Assembly: GCF_000765215.1 (NCBI RefSeq)
Contig: NZ_JPJE01000010.1
Location: forward strand, 21,304-85,303
From: Eubacterium sp. ER2
Lineage (GTDB): Bacteria > Bacillota > Clostridia > Lachnospirales > Lachnospiraceae
Direction: 5' to 3'
DNA length: 64,000 bases
Positions 47,187 through 56,080 of the stretch are shown here, one piece after another. The position numbers were made by a program, and so were the translations under genes. The notes beneath the pieces are model-generated. The model ran no database searches and was not told where the DNA came from. It saw only the letters and a program-made list of their open reading frames with translations. Position 1 is the stretch's first letter. Each line of letters opens with the position of its first letter.

Positions 47187-48407
47187 ATGGTAAAGATAGC
47201 AGTACTTGGTTATGGAACAGTGGGATCCGGTGTGGTGGAAGTGCTCCGGACTAACCAGAAGGTCATAGACGAGAGGCTGGGAGAGGAGCTGCGCATTAAA
47301 TATGTGCTGGATCTGCGGGATTTCCCGGATGACCCGGTGCAGGAGCTCATCACCCACGACTTTGAGGATATTGTGAATGACGACGAAGTGAAGATCGTGG
47401 TGGAGGTCATGGGCGGCATTGAGCCCGCATATACATTTGTGAAGCGCTCCCTGGAGGCAGGGAAGAGCGTGGCCACCTCCAACAAGGCCCTGGTGGCAAA
47501 GCACGGCGCAGATCTTCTGAGGACGGCAAAGGAGAAGAATGTGAACTTCCTCTTCGAGGCCAGCGTGGGCGGCGGTATTCCCATCCTGCGTCCCCTCCAC
47601 TCATCCCTCACCGGGGATGTGATCGAGGAGATCACAGGTATCCTCAACGGGACTACCAACTATATGATGACAAAGATGTTCTACGAGGGTGCTGACTATG
47701 ACGAGGTGCTGGAAGAGGCTCAGGATAACGGGTTTGCCGAGCGCAATCCGGAGGCGGATGTGGAGGGCTATGACGCCTGCCGCAAGATCGCCATCCTCTC
47801 CTCCATCATCTCCGGAAAGCAGGTGGATTTTGAGGATATCTACTGCGAGGGCATCACAAAGATCACGGCGGAGGATATGAAGTACGCCAAGGCCATGGGT
47901 ATGACTATCAAGCTTTTGGCCACCTGCAAGAGGGACGGCGGGAAGCTGAACGCCATGGTGGCTCCCTGTCTGCTGCGGGCGGAGCATCCCCTCTTTTCCG
48001 TCAACGGCGTGTTCAACTCCATCTTTGTCCACGGCAACATGCTGGGGGACGCCATGTTCTACGGAAGCGGTGCCGGCAAGCTGCCTACAGCCAGCGCTGT
48101 GGTGGGCGATATTGTGGAGGAGGCCCGCAATCTGGACCGCAACCTGGGCGTGATGTGGAGCAGCGAGAAGCTGACCCTGGAGGACCGCAGAGACGTGGAA
48201 CGCCGGTTCTTTGTCCGGGTGAAGGGAGACAGAGAGGAGCTGCAGGAGCAGGTGGCAGCGGTCTTCGGCATGGTTCAGTTCGTCCAGGCGGAGGGCCTGT
48301 CCGGCGAGTTCGGCTTTGTGACGGAGAAGATGCCGGAGGGAAGCTACGAGGAAAAGGCAGAGCGGTTTGGCGGGCAGATCCTTGGCATGATCCGGGTGGA
48401 GGAATAG
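47187..48407 (+). CDS. hom: Homoserine dehydrogenase
   Basis: Reduces aspartate semialdehyde to homoserine for threonine and methionine. 406 residues: NAD(P)-binding KIAVLGYGTVGSGVVEVL at 3-20, the ATSNKALVAKHG stretch (catalytic Lys region, about 96-107) and GILNGTTNYMM (about 152). The central FAERNPEADVEGYDACRKI is the family signature, and a C-terminal region from about residue 335 resembles an ACT domain for threonine feedback. AGGAGG lies a few bases before the ATG. It begins a hom - kinase-like - lysC cluster. Confidence 0.96.
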   Translation: MVKIAVLGYGTVGSGVVEVLRTNQKVIDERLGEELRIKYVLDLRDFPDDPVQELITHDFEDIVNDDEVKIVVEVMGGIEPAYTFVKRSLEAGKSVATSNKALVAKHGADLLRTAKEKNVNFLFEASVGGGIPILRPLHSSLTGDVIEEITGILNGTTNYMMTKMFYEGADYDEVLEEAQDNGFAERNPEADVEGYDACRKIAILSSIISGKQVDFEDIYCEGITKITAEDMKYAKAMGMTIKLLATCKRDGGKLNAMVAPCLLRAEHPLFSVNGVFNSIFVHGNMLGDAMFYGSGAGKLPTASAVVGDIVEEARNLDRNLGVMWSSEKLTLEDRRDVERRFFVRVKGDREELQEQVAAVFGMVQFVQAEGLSGEFGFVTEKMPEGSYEEKAERFGGQILGMIRVEE

Positions 48408-48420
48408 AAAGGAAGGCGCG

Positions 48421-49635
48421 ATGAAATATATAGTTGTTCTTGGAGACGGAATGGCCGGCTGGCCCCTGGAGGAGCTGGGCGGGAGGACGACCCTGGAGGC
48501 GGCCTCCACCCCTGCCATGGACCGGCTTGCCAGGGAGGCGGAGATCGGGACGGCCTCCATGGTGCCGGAGGATATGGCGCCGGGAAGCGACACGGCCAAT
48601 CTGTCCGTCATGGGGTATGACCCGAAGATCTACTACACAGGCCGCTCCCCGCTGGAGGCTCTCAGCATCGGCGTGGATATGGCGGACGACGACGTGTCCT
48701 TCCGCTGCAACCTGGTGACCCTGTCCGAGGAGGAGGACTCCTACGAAGACAGACATATGGTGGATCACAGCTCAAGCGAGATCTCCACGGAGGATGCGGG
48801 CGTCCTTCTGGAGGCCCTGAAGCAGGGACTGGCCAGGGAGGGCTATGCTTTTTACAGGGGAACGAGCTACCGCCATCTCCTCGTGTGGAGCCACGGGAAG
48901 GTGACAGAGCTGACGCCCCCTCACGATATACTGACAAAGCGGGTGGGAGACTATCTGCCCCAGGATCCGGTGCTGCGGGAGATGATGGAGAAGAGCTATG
49001 AGATCCTGTCCGCTCACCCTCTGAATATAGAGCGGAAGAAAAGGGGACTGCACCCGGCGAACTCCGCCTGGTTCTGGGGCGCCGGAACCCGACCTGCCCT
49101 CACCTCCTTTGAGGAGAGGACGGGAAAGCGGGGCGTCATGATCTCAGCTGTGGACCTTCTGAAGGGCCTGGCCGTGGGAGCTGACATGGACCGCGTCCTC
49201 GTGGAGGGAGCCAACGGCGGTCTTGACACCAACTACGAGGGAAAGGCGGACGCGGCGGTAAAGGCCCTTCTGGAGGACGGATACGATTTTGCCTACGTTC
49301 ATGTGGAGGCGCCGGATGAGATGGGCCACCAGGGCAGCGCATCAGATAAGATCAAAGCTATCGAGTATCTGGACGCCAGAGTCATAGGGCGCATCACCGG
49401 CGGACTGGACGCGGCAGGTGAGGATTACCGGATCATGGTGCTGCCGGACCATCCCACACCCATCCAGGTGCGGACCCACACAAAGGATCCGGTTCCCTAC
49501 ATGATCTACGACAGCCGCAGGCCCTTTGAGGGCAGCGTCCATACATACGGGGAGAGCGCTGCCAGGCGCAGCGGTCTTGCCTGGCCGGAAGGGTTCCGGC
49601 TCATAGACCATCTGCTGGAGCTGGATGAAAGATAA
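48421..49635 (+). CDS. Phosphoglycerate mutase-like (ApgM family) proposed homoserine kinase
   Basis: A 404-residue alkaline-phosphatase-superfamily protein of the ApgM (archaeal cofactor-independent phosphoglycerate mutase) type. Metal and nucleophile motifs are visible: VVLGDGMAGWP (about 4-14), PGSDTANLSVMGYDP (about 57-71), HVEAPDEMGHQG (about 290-301) and LPDHPTPIQVRTH (about 338-350). The branch found beside hom and thrC in clostridia has been proposed as a non-orthologous homoserine kinase. Here it lies 13 bp after hom and 19 bp before lysC, with no thrB in view, which supports that reading. A true phosphoglycerate mutase role remains possible. Confidence 0.85.
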   Translation: MKYIVVLGDGMAGWPLEELGGRTTLEAASTPAMDRLAREAEIGTASMVPEDMAPGSDTANLSVMGYDPKIYYTGRSPLEALSIGVDMADDDVSFRCNLVTLSEEEDSYEDRHMVDHSSSEISTEDAGVLLEALKQGLAREGYAFYRGTSYRHLLVWSHGKVTELTPPHDILTKRVGDYLPQDPVLREMMEKSYEILSAHPLNIERKKRGLHPANSAWFWGAGTRPALTSFEERTGKRGVMISAVDLLKGLAVGADMDRVLVEGANGGLDTNYEGKADAAVKALLEDGYDFAYVHVEAPDEMGHQGSASDKIKAIEYLDARVIGRITGGLDAAGEDYRIMVLPDHPTPIQVRTHTKDPVPYMIYDSRRPFEGSVHTYGESAARRSGLAWPEGFRLIDHLLELDER

Positions 49636-49654
49636 AGGAAAGAGAGAAGAGAAG

Positions 49655-50869
49655 ATGCTGATTGTAAAGAAATTCGGCGGGACTTCCGTCGCTGACAAGG
49701 ACAGGATCTACAATGTGGCCCAGCGCTGCATTGAGGATTACAGGGAGGGACACGACGTGGTGGTGGTGCTATCTGCCATGGGAGATACCACGGATGACCT
49801 GATCTCCCTCGCAAGATCCATCAATCCTGAGCCGAAAAAGAGAGAGCTGGATATGCTCATGACAACGGGAGAGCAGGTATCAGTTGCGCTGATGGCCATG
49901 GCTATGGACGCCATGCACGTGCCGGCGGTCTCCCTGAACGCCTTTCAGGTGAAGATGAACTCCACCTCCCGCTACGGCAATGCCAGATTTAAGTCCATTG
50001 ACACTAAGAGAATCCGCCACGAGCTGGACTCCCGGAAGATCGTTATTGTCACCGGGTTCCAGGGAGTGAACAAGTACGAGGATATCACCACTCTGGGAAG
50101 AGGTGGCTCTGACACCACAGCGGTGGCCCTGGCGGCTGTCCTCCATGCGGACAAATGCGAGATCTACACAGATGTGGACGGAGTCTACACGGCGGATCCG
50201 CGGGTTGTGAAGACTGCCAGAAAGCTGGACGCCATCACCTACGATGAGATGCTGGAGCTGGCCACGCTGGGAGCGAAGGTACTGCACAACCGGTCTGTGG
50301 AGATGGCCAAAAAATACGGGGTTGAGCTGGTGGTCAGATCCAGCCTGAACCGCAGCGAAGGAACGATTATCAAGGAGAAAGTAAAGATGGAAAAAATGTT
50401 AATTACAGGCGTTGCAGCCGACAAAAATACAGCCAGGATCTCTGTCATCGGTGTGGAGGATAAACCGGGCATCGCCTTCAGGATCTTCAACACGCTCGCC
50501 GCAAACAATATCAACGTGGATATCATCCTCCAGTCTGTAGGAAGAGAGGGGACAAAGGACATCTCCTTTACAGTGGCCGAAGATGAGCTGAAACGGGCGC
50601 TGGAAATCCTGGAAGAGCACAAGGAGGCTCTGACGATCCAGGAGATTACATACAATGCAAAGGTGGCAAAGATCTCTGTTGTGGGAGCCGGCATGATGAG
50701 CAATCCGGGTGTGGCTGCCAAGATGTTTGAGTCTCTCTACAATTCACGTATCAACATCAACATGATCTCCACATCAGAGATCCGCATCACAGTGCTGATC
50801 GACGAGAAGGATATTGACGAGGCCATGAACGCAGTGCACGAGGGCTTCGCCCTCGCCCTTGTAGAGTAG
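49655..50869 (+). CDS. lysC: Aspartate kinase
   Basis: First step of the aspartate family (lysine, threonine, methionine, diaminopimelate). 404 residues from ATG 49655. Kinase domain: MLIVKKFGGTSVADKDRI at the start, MTTGEQVSVALMAMAM near 70, TTLGRGGSDTTAVALA near 148. A C-terminal ACT pair runs from about residue 260 (ARISVIGVEDKPGIAFRIF and AKISVVGAGMMSNPG), the usual site of lysine/threonine feedback. The upstream purine-rich stretch is a weak ribosome binding site; an ATG at 49625 lies inside the preceding gene. It is the last gene of the hom cluster. Confidence 0.95.
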   Translation: MLIVKKFGGTSVADKDRIYNVAQRCIEDYREGHDVVVVLSAMGDTTDDLISLARSINPEPKKRELDMLMTTGEQVSVALMAMAMDAMHVPAVSLNAFQVKMNSTSRYGNARFKSIDTKRIRHELDSRKIVIVTGFQGVNKYEDITTLGRGGSDTTAVALAAVLHADKCEIYTDVDGVYTADPRVVKTARKLDAITYDEMLELATLGAKVLHNRSVEMAKKYGVELVVRSSLNRSEGTIIKEKVKMEKMLITGVAADKNTARISVIGVEDKPGIAFRIFNTLAANNINVDIILQSVGREGTKDISFTVAEDELKRALEILEEHKEALTIQEITYNAKVAKISVVGAGMMSNPGVAAKMFESLYNSRININMISTSEIRITVLIDEKDIDEAMNAVHEGFALALVE

Positions 50870-50881
50870 AGCAGGGGCGGA

Positions 50882-51301
50882 TCAGGGATTTTTAAAGAAA
50901 ATACGGGAAAGACTGAAGAATTTCTCTCTTTCCGAGGGTGGGAGAACGCGGAGTTTAGTGATAAATTCCGCTTCTTCTTTTGTCAGACAGAACAGGCACA
51001 TATCCTCTTCGTATCCGCTCCCCTTTTCGCCGTAGGGCGGCTGCTCCTCCATGACTATGGCGTTCCCGGCATACCTGGTTGGAAAGGCGGACAGATCCAC
51101 GCCCAGGAGTACATCCACAGAGACGTGGTAGAGGGCGGAGAGGCGCAGAAGAGTATCCAGGCCGGGTGTCCGCTTCGCGGCCTCGTAGTTGGAGTAGGCC
51201 TGCCTGGATATGTTCAGAAGAACAGCCAGGTCATCCTGGGTCCTGCCGGTCATGGTCCGCAGAAATTTTAGATTGTTGGCAAGATACTGGATGCTGGCCA
51301 T
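50882..51301 (-). CDS. XRE-family transcriptional regulator
   Basis: A 139-residue protein with an N-terminal Cro/C1-type helix-turn-helix (LANNLKFLRTMTGRTQDDLA, then LLNISRQAYSNYEAAKR; residues 6-60). The C-terminal half is unassigned and includes a stretch resembling regulators of the same class (LTKEEAEFITKLRVLPP). AGGAGG lies before ATG 51301; an upstream frame is not supported. It is convergent with lysC. Upstream is a small dyad GATCCGTGGATC that could be an operator, but target and signal are unknown. Confidence 0.85.
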   Translation of the reverse strand: MASIQYLANNLKFLRTMTGRTQDDLAVLLNISRQAYSNYEAAKRTPGLDTLLRLSALYHVSVDVLLGVDLSAFPTRYAGNAIVMEEQPPYGEKGSGYEEDMCLFCLTKEEAEFITKLRVLPPSEREKFFSLSRIFFKNP

Positions 51302-51419
51302 TGCTGTACCTCCGTCGTTTTTTTGTAACACATAGTATAGCAATTAACCAGATCCGTGGATCCTTATGCAACGAAACGTAGCTGAAACGACAATAAAAGC
51401 AACAGATTGTTGCGGAAAA

Positions 51420-51863
51420 TCAGATCTGACTTAAGGTGCTGTTGTGATAGAGGGCGGAGAAGGTCACATCTTCCCCGAACCAGTCCGGCGGGCAGAAGTC
51501 CTCTGCCATCTCCCGGGTGGGAAACTCCACCTCCGCCAGCACAAGAGGCGCCAGGTCTCCTTTGAAGACATCCAGCTCGATAAAGAGGCCCTCCTCCAGG
51601 GGGATCACATGGCGGACCTTCTCGATGAGACGGCCGTCGATCTTTGCCTTCAGATGCTCGTAAGCCTCACGTGTCAGGGGAAGGTTGTACTCCTCCCGCT
51701 CCATCAGGCCCTTGGATTTGTAGGTGAGTATATAGTCGTCATTGTCCCTGCGGATGCGGACCACAGGGGCGGTGCAGAGATACCCCTGTTCGATGACGCG
51801 GGTTTTCTGTATGTCCAGGCCGGAGGGGATCTCCGGGATCAGATATTTGCGCTCGATTTCCAT
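51420..51863 (-). CDS. CYTH-domain protein (triphosphate tunnel type)
   Basis: A 147-residue single-domain CYTH protein, a fold that holds triphosphatases, thiamine triphosphatases and class IV adenylate cyclases. It starts MEIERKYLI (the ExExK signature), followed by VVRIRRDNDDYILTYKSKG and VRHVIPLEEGLFIELDVFKG, the strands that line the tunnel. Bacterial stand-alone members are usually inorganic triphosphatases. ATG 51863 has AAGGAG about nine bases upstream. Neighbours give no clue to substrate. Confidence 0.9.
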   Translation of the reverse strand: MEIERKYLIPEIPSGLDIQKTRVIEQGYLCTAPVVRIRRDNDDYILTYKSKGLMEREEYNLPLTREAYEHLKAKIDGRLIEKVRHVIPLEEGLFIELDVFKGDLAPLVLAEVEFPTREMAEDFCPPDWFGEDVTFSALYHNSTLSQI

Positions 51864-52016
51864 AATCAATACGATCTCCTTTCCTTGGCGGCGCCCGGTG
51901 GGCGCTCCGCTCTTATACTTATATAAGATAGCGTAAAAAACGAAAAATGTAAATGAATTGCTTTTTGAGAGGCAGTCTGCTACTATAACAATATGGAAAA
52001 AAGAGGAGGAATTGCA

Positions 52017-52568
52017 ATGAAAAAAGCAGCAGTGTTACTTGCAGATGGTTTTGAAGAGATTGAGGCGCTCACGGCAGTGGACCTGCTTAGGCGCGCGAGG
52101 ATATATGTGGACACTGTCTCCATATCGGACGACTACATGGTGGCGGGCTCTCACGGCATCAATGTGCAGACGGAGGATCTGTTCGATGAGGTGAATTTTG
52201 ACGAATTTGACATGCTGGTCCTTCCCGGAGGCATGCCGGGCACCACGAACCTGGAGGCTCACCCGGGCGTGAAGCAGGTAGTGAGGGCCTTCTGCGAGGG
52301 CGGAAAGTATGTGGGCGCCATCTGCGCGGCACCCAGTATTCTGGGGAATATGGGCCTTTTAAAAGGAAAGCGGGCCATCTGCTACCCATCCTTTGAGGAG
52401 AAGCTCTCCGGCGCCGTGCTGGTGAAGGCGCCTGTAGTCCAGGACGGCAATATCATCACGAGCCGGGGAATGGGAACAGCCATTGACTTCGGACTGAAGC
52501 TGGTGGAGGTTCTGTCCGACAAGCTGAAGGCGGACGAGGTGGCGGAGTCCATTATTTATCTGAAATAA
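52017..52568 (+). CDS. DJ-1/PfpI family protein
   Basis: A 183-residue class I glutamine amidotransferase-like protein of the DJ-1/YajL branch. The motifs FEEIEALTAVDLLRRA (about 12-27), LPGGMPGTTNL and the catalytic Cys in VGAICAAPSILGN (Cys about 105) are present. Family members are linked to oxidative stress, glyoxalase or deglycase activity; the exact activity is unsettled. AGAGGAGG precedes ATG 52017, and an ATG upstream at 51993 lies before that site. tig follows on the same strand with its own promoter. Confidence 0.92.
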   Translation: MKKAAVLLADGFEEIEALTAVDLLRRARIYVDTVSISDDYMVAGSHGINVQTEDLFDEVNFDEFDMLVLPGGMPGTTNLEAHPGVKQVVRAFCEGGKYVGAICAAPSILGNMGLLKGKRAICYPSFEEKLSGAVLVKAPVVQDGNIITSRGMGTAIDFGLKLVEVLSDKLKADEVAESIIYLK

Positions 52569-52591
52569 AGCTGGCTATTTTTACACGTTTG

Positions 52592-52600
52592 TGTTATACT
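52592..52600 (+). promoter_or_regulatory. Candidate extended -10 promoter for tig
   Basis: TGTTATACT, the same extended -10 as upstream of hprK. No convincing -35 is seen. The leader to tig is about 95 nt. Confidence 0.4.
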
Positions 52601-52701
52601 CTTTAAATGAGTGTATGCAGAATTGCCTGCCTTGCATACTTTTCTGGGAAGAGGCGCTTTGTGAGGGCCCACGGCAGGTTAGAAACAGGAGGAATATTTT
52701 C

Positions 52702-53988
52702 ATGAGTTTACAGGTAGAGAAATTAGAGAAAAACATGGCAAAGCTGACCATCGAGGTTTCTGCTGAAGAACTTGAGAAAGCGCTTCAGACCGCATACAAC
52801 AGACAGAAATCCAAGATCAGCATCCCGGGCTTCCGCAAGGGAAAGGTACCGCGCCAGATGATCGAGAAAATGTACGGAGCTGAGATCTTTTACGATGACG
52901 CTGCAAACGCGCTGATCCCGAAGGCATATTCCGATGCCTACGACGAGTGCGAGCTGGAGATTGCCTCCCAGCCGAAGATTGACATCGTTCAGATCGAGAA
53001 GGGCAAGCCGTTTATCTTTACAGCAGAGGTTGCTGTGAAACCGGAAGTGACACTTGGTGAGTACAAGGGACTGAAGGTTGACAAGGTCTCCAACCGCGTG
53101 ACACAGAAGGAGATCGACGCAAAGCTTCAGGAGGAGGCTGAGAAGAACGCGAGAACTATCACAGTTGAGGACCGTCCGGTACAGGATGGAGACGAGGTGA
53201 TCCTGGACTTTGAGGGATTCGTTGACGGCGAGGCCTTCGAGGGAGGAAAGGGAGAGAACTATCCGCTGACCATTGGTTCCGGTTCCTTTATCCCGGGATT
53301 TGAGGAGCAGCTTATCGGCGTGAATTCCGGCGAGGAGAAGGAAGTAAAGGTTACCTTCCCGGAGGATTACCACGCAGAGGATCTGAAGGGGAAAGAGGCT
53401 GTGTTCAAGTGCACCATCCATGAGATCAAGGCGAAGGAGCTGCCGGAGATCGACGACGAGTTCGCGGCAGAGGTTTCCGAGTTTGACACATTAGATGAAT
53501 ACAAGGCAGACATCAAGGCAAAGATCAAGGAGCAGAAGGAGTCTGAGGGCAAGACAAAGCAGGAGAACCAGGCAGTGGAGCAGGCTATCGCCAATGCCAC
53601 AATGGAGATCCCGGACGCCATGATCGACACCCAGGCAAGACAGATGCTGGATGACTTTGCCAGAAGGATGCAGCAGCAGGGCCTGACTATGGAGCAGTAC
53701 TGCCAGTTCACAGGACAGACAACAGACAAGATGCTTGAGGATCTGAAGCCCCAGGCTGTGAACCGCATCCAGACACGCCTTGTCCTGGAGGCTATCGCAA
53801 AGGCTGAGAACATTGAGATCAGCGATGAGAAGCTGGACGAGGAGATTAACAAGATGGCCGAGATGTACAAGATGGAGGCTGACAAGCTGAAAGAGTACAT
53901 GGGCGAGGAAGAGAAAAAACAGATGAAAGAGGACATGGCTGTACAAGAGGCAGTAACCTTCCTGGTGGAGAACGCCGTTACAGAGTAA
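52702..53988 (+). CDS. tig: Trigger factor
   Basis: Ribosome-bound chaperone and peptidyl-prolyl isomerase. 428 residues: ribosome-binding N-terminal domain (MSLQVEKLEKNMAKLTIEV, with the FRKGKVPR signature around 43-50), PPIase domain (about 155-240, GDEVILDFEGFVDGEAFEGG) and a C-terminal helical domain. The start at 52702 has AGGAGG eight bases upstream; an upstream frame is not coding. It begins the tig-clpP-clpX-lon-engB cluster. Confidence 0.96.
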   Translation: MSLQVEKLEKNMAKLTIEVSAEELEKALQTAYNRQKSKISIPGFRKGKVPRQMIEKMYGAEIFYDDAANALIPKAYSDAYDECELEIASQPKIDIVQIEKGKPFIFTAEVAVKPEVTLGEYKGLKVDKVSNRVTQKEIDAKLQEEAEKNARTITVEDRPVQDGDEVILDFEGFVDGEAFEGGKGENYPLTIGSGSFIPGFEEQLIGVNSGEEKEVKVTFPEDYHAEDLKGKEAVFKCTIHEIKAKELPEIDDEFAAEVSEFDTLDEYKADIKAKIKEQKESEGKTKQENQAVEQAIANATMEIPDAMIDTQARQMLDDFARRMQQQGLTMEQYCQFTGQTTDKMLEDLKPQAVNRIQTRLVLEAIAKAENIEISDEKLDEEINKMAEMYKMEADKLKEYMGEEEKKQMKEDMAVQEAVTFLVENAVTE

Positions 53989-54024
53989 GTGGACAGCCGT
54001 GGCATATAGACAGGAGGAATTTGC

Positions 54025-54609
54025 ATGAGTTTAGTACCTTATGTCATTGAACAGACCAGCCGTGGAGAGCGCTCCTACGACATTTATTCCAGACTTTTAA
54101 AGGACAGGATCATTTTCCTTGGAGAGGAAGTGACAGATGTGTCCGCAAGCGTTGTTGTGGCACAGCTTATGTTCCTGGAGGCTGAGGATCCGGAGAAGGA
54201 TATCCATCTCTACATCAACAGCCCGGGCGGATCTGTCACAGCGGGAATGGCAATTTACGATACCATGCAGTATATTAAATGTGATGTGTGCACATACTGT
54301 ATCGGTATGGCGGCAAGCATGGGATCCTTCCTCCTTGCCGGGGGAGCAAAGGGCAAGAGGTTTGCCCTGCCACATTCAGAGATCATGATCCATCAGCCCT
54401 CCGGCGGAGCACAGGGACAGGCGACGGAAATCCAGATAGCAGCCCAGCATATCCAGAAGACAAAGGATACCCTGAACAGGATCCTTGCACAGAACACAGG
54501 GCAGCCGCTGGAGGTCATCTGTGCCGATACGGACCGCGATAATTTTATGTCGGCTGAAGAGGCCAAGGCATACGGATTAGTGGATGAAATTATATCAAGC
54601 CGTAAATAA
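54025..54609 (+). CDS. clpP: ATP-dependent Clp protease proteolytic subunit
   Basis: Serine protease that forms a tetradecameric barrel and works with ClpX and ClpA/C. 194 residues. Catalytic triad: Ser98 in GMAASMGS, His123 in [10 protein letters not shown], Asp172 in DRDNF. The N-terminal [20 protein letters not shown] is typical. GGAGG precedes the ATG, 36 bp after tig. Between it and clpX lies a hairpin-rich gap. Confidence 0.97.
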   Translation: MSLVPYVIEQTSRGERSYDIYSRLLKDRIIFLGEEVTDVSASVVVAQLMFLEAEDPEKDIHLYINSPGGSVTAGMAIYDTMQYIKCDVCTYCIGMAASMGSFLLAGGAKGKRFALPHSEIMIHQPSGGAQGQATEIQIAAQHIQKTKDTLNRILAQNTGQPLEVICADTDRDNFMSAEEAKAYGLVDEIISSRK

Positions 54610-54679
54610 GACCGGGGGCGGGCGTACCGGGAGAATAACCTCCTGGTATGCCGGTCCTTCGTTTGTGTTCAAGGACCGG
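54610..54679 (+). other. Competing hairpins between clpP and clpX
   Basis: GACCGG (54610) can pair with CCGGTC (54651) around an inner stem (54621-54652). The same CCGGTCCTT (54651-54659) can instead pair with AAGGACCGG (54671-54679). No T-run follows either. This is consistent with RNA processing or attenuation between the two genes. Confidence 0.45.
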
Positions 54680-54735
54680 AGCGATTTCGGGAGTATCCTC
54701 TGGTCACTTGAAAATTGATAAGATGAGGTGAGAGT

Positions 54736-55995
54736 ATGGCAGGAAGAAATGACGACCAGATCAGATGCTCGTTCTGCAACAAGCCCCAGTCACAGGTTCG
54801 AAAGCTGATTGCAGGACCGGGAGGCGTGTACATCTGCGATGAGTGCATTGACGTGTGCGCCGAGATCATGGAAGAAGAATTTGAATATGAAAATACCAGA
54901 AATATCAATCCCTTTGACGATATCAATCTGCTGAAGCCGGAGGAGATCAAAGCCTTCCTGGACGACTATGTCATCGGCCAGGAGGAGGCGAAGAAGGTAT
55001 TGTCTGTTGCAGTATATAATCACTATAAACGGATCATGGCCCAGAAGGATCTGGGGGTGGAGCTGAAGAAGAGCAACATCCTCATGCTGGGGCCCACAGG
55101 CTGTGGTAAGACGCTGCTGGCCCAGACGCTGGCCAAGATCCTCAACGTGCCCTTTGCCATCGCGGACGCCACAGCCCTGACAGAGGCGGGCTATGTGGGC
55201 GAGGATGTGGAGAACATCCTGCTGAAGATCATCCAGGCCGCTGACGGAGATATCGAGAGAGCCGAGTACGGCATCATCTATATTGACGAGATTGACAAGA
55301 TCACAAGGAAGTCAGAAAATCCCTCTATCACCAGGGATGTGTCCGGCGAGGGTGTGCAGCAGGCGCTCCTGAAGATCATTGAGGGCACTGTGGCAAATGT
55401 GCCTCCCCAGGGAGGGAGAAAGCATCCCCACCAGGAGCTGATCCAGATAGACACCACCAATATCCTGTTTATCTGCGGCGGAGCCTTTGAGGGACTGGAG
55501 AAGATCATTGAGAAGAGGATCGATCAGAAGTCCATTGGCTTTAATGCGGAGATTGCTGCAGGACATGAGGACGACATTGACCGGCTCTTAAAGCAGGTGC
55601 TTCCCCAGGATCTGGTGAAGTTCGGGCTGATCCCTGAGCTGGTGGGACGTCTTCCGGTGACGGTATCGCTGGAGATGCTGGACCGGGATGCCCTGATCCG
55701 CATCCTGACGGAGCCAAAGAGCGCTATTGTCAAGCAGTACCAGAAGATGCTGGAGCTGGACGGCGTGGAGCTGACCTTTGACCAGGATGCCCTAGAGGCT
55801 ATTGCGGACACATCGCTGAAGAGGAAGACCGGTGCCAGAGGGCTCCGGGCCATTATGGAAAATATTATGATGGATACCATGTATCATGCCCCATCTGACG
55901 AGACGCTGAAGACATGCCGCATCACGAAATCCGTGGTGAACGGCACAGGCAAGCCGATCTGCGGACATGATGATCTGAGAATTGAAAGTGCTTAA
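54736..55995 (+). CDS. clpX: ATP-dependent Clp protease ATP-binding subunit ClpX
   Basis: AAA+ unfoldase that feeds ClpP. 419 residues. N-terminal zinc-binding domain with [19 protein letters not shown] and CDECIDVC, Walker A GPTGCGKT near residue 121, Walker [11 protein letters not shown], and the sensor 2 region [17 protein letters not shown]. The IGF-type ClpP-binding loop is seen around [18 protein letters not shown] precedes the ATG. A terminator lies between clpX and lon. Confidence 0.97.
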   Translation: MAGRNDDQIRCSFCNKPQSQVRKLIAGPGGVYICDECIDVCAEIMEEEFEYENTRNINPFDDINLLKPEEIKAFLDDYVIGQEEAKKVLSVAVYNHYKRIMAQKDLGVELKKSNILMLGPTGCGKTLLAQTLAKILNVPFAIADATALTEAGYVGEDVENILLKIIQAADGDIERAEYGIIYIDEIDKITRKSENPSITRDVSGEGVQQALLKIIEGTVANVPPQGGRKHPHQELIQIDTTNILFICGGAFEGLEKIIEKRIDQKSIGFNAEIAAGHEDDIDRLLKQVLPQDLVKFGLIPELVGRLPVTVSLEMLDRDALIRILTEPKSAIVKQYQKMLELDGVELTFDQDALEAIADTSLKRKTGARGLRAIMENIMMDTMYHAPSDETLKTCRITKSVVNGTGKPICGHDDLRIESA

Positions 55996-56010
55996 AAGTG
56001 CGTGAACGGG

Positions 56011-56040
56011 GCGGGTGCAGAGTGATTGCGCCCGCTTTTT
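56011..56040 (+). terminator. Terminator after clpX
   Basis: An 8-bp GC stem (56011-56018 with 56028-56035, one G-U pair) followed by five T. lon begins 40 bp later, so lon may have its own promoter or receive read-through. Confidence 0.75.
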
Positions 56041-56080
56041 GCAATGCGCTGTGAAAATATACAGGACAGGAGAAGACGAA

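Noticed and set aside
51321..51365. GATCCGTGGATC dyad and TATACT upstream of the XRE gene as a promoter/operator
   Set aside because: No -35 at acceptable spacing from the TATACT; the dyad is only five pairs, so not listed as a feature.
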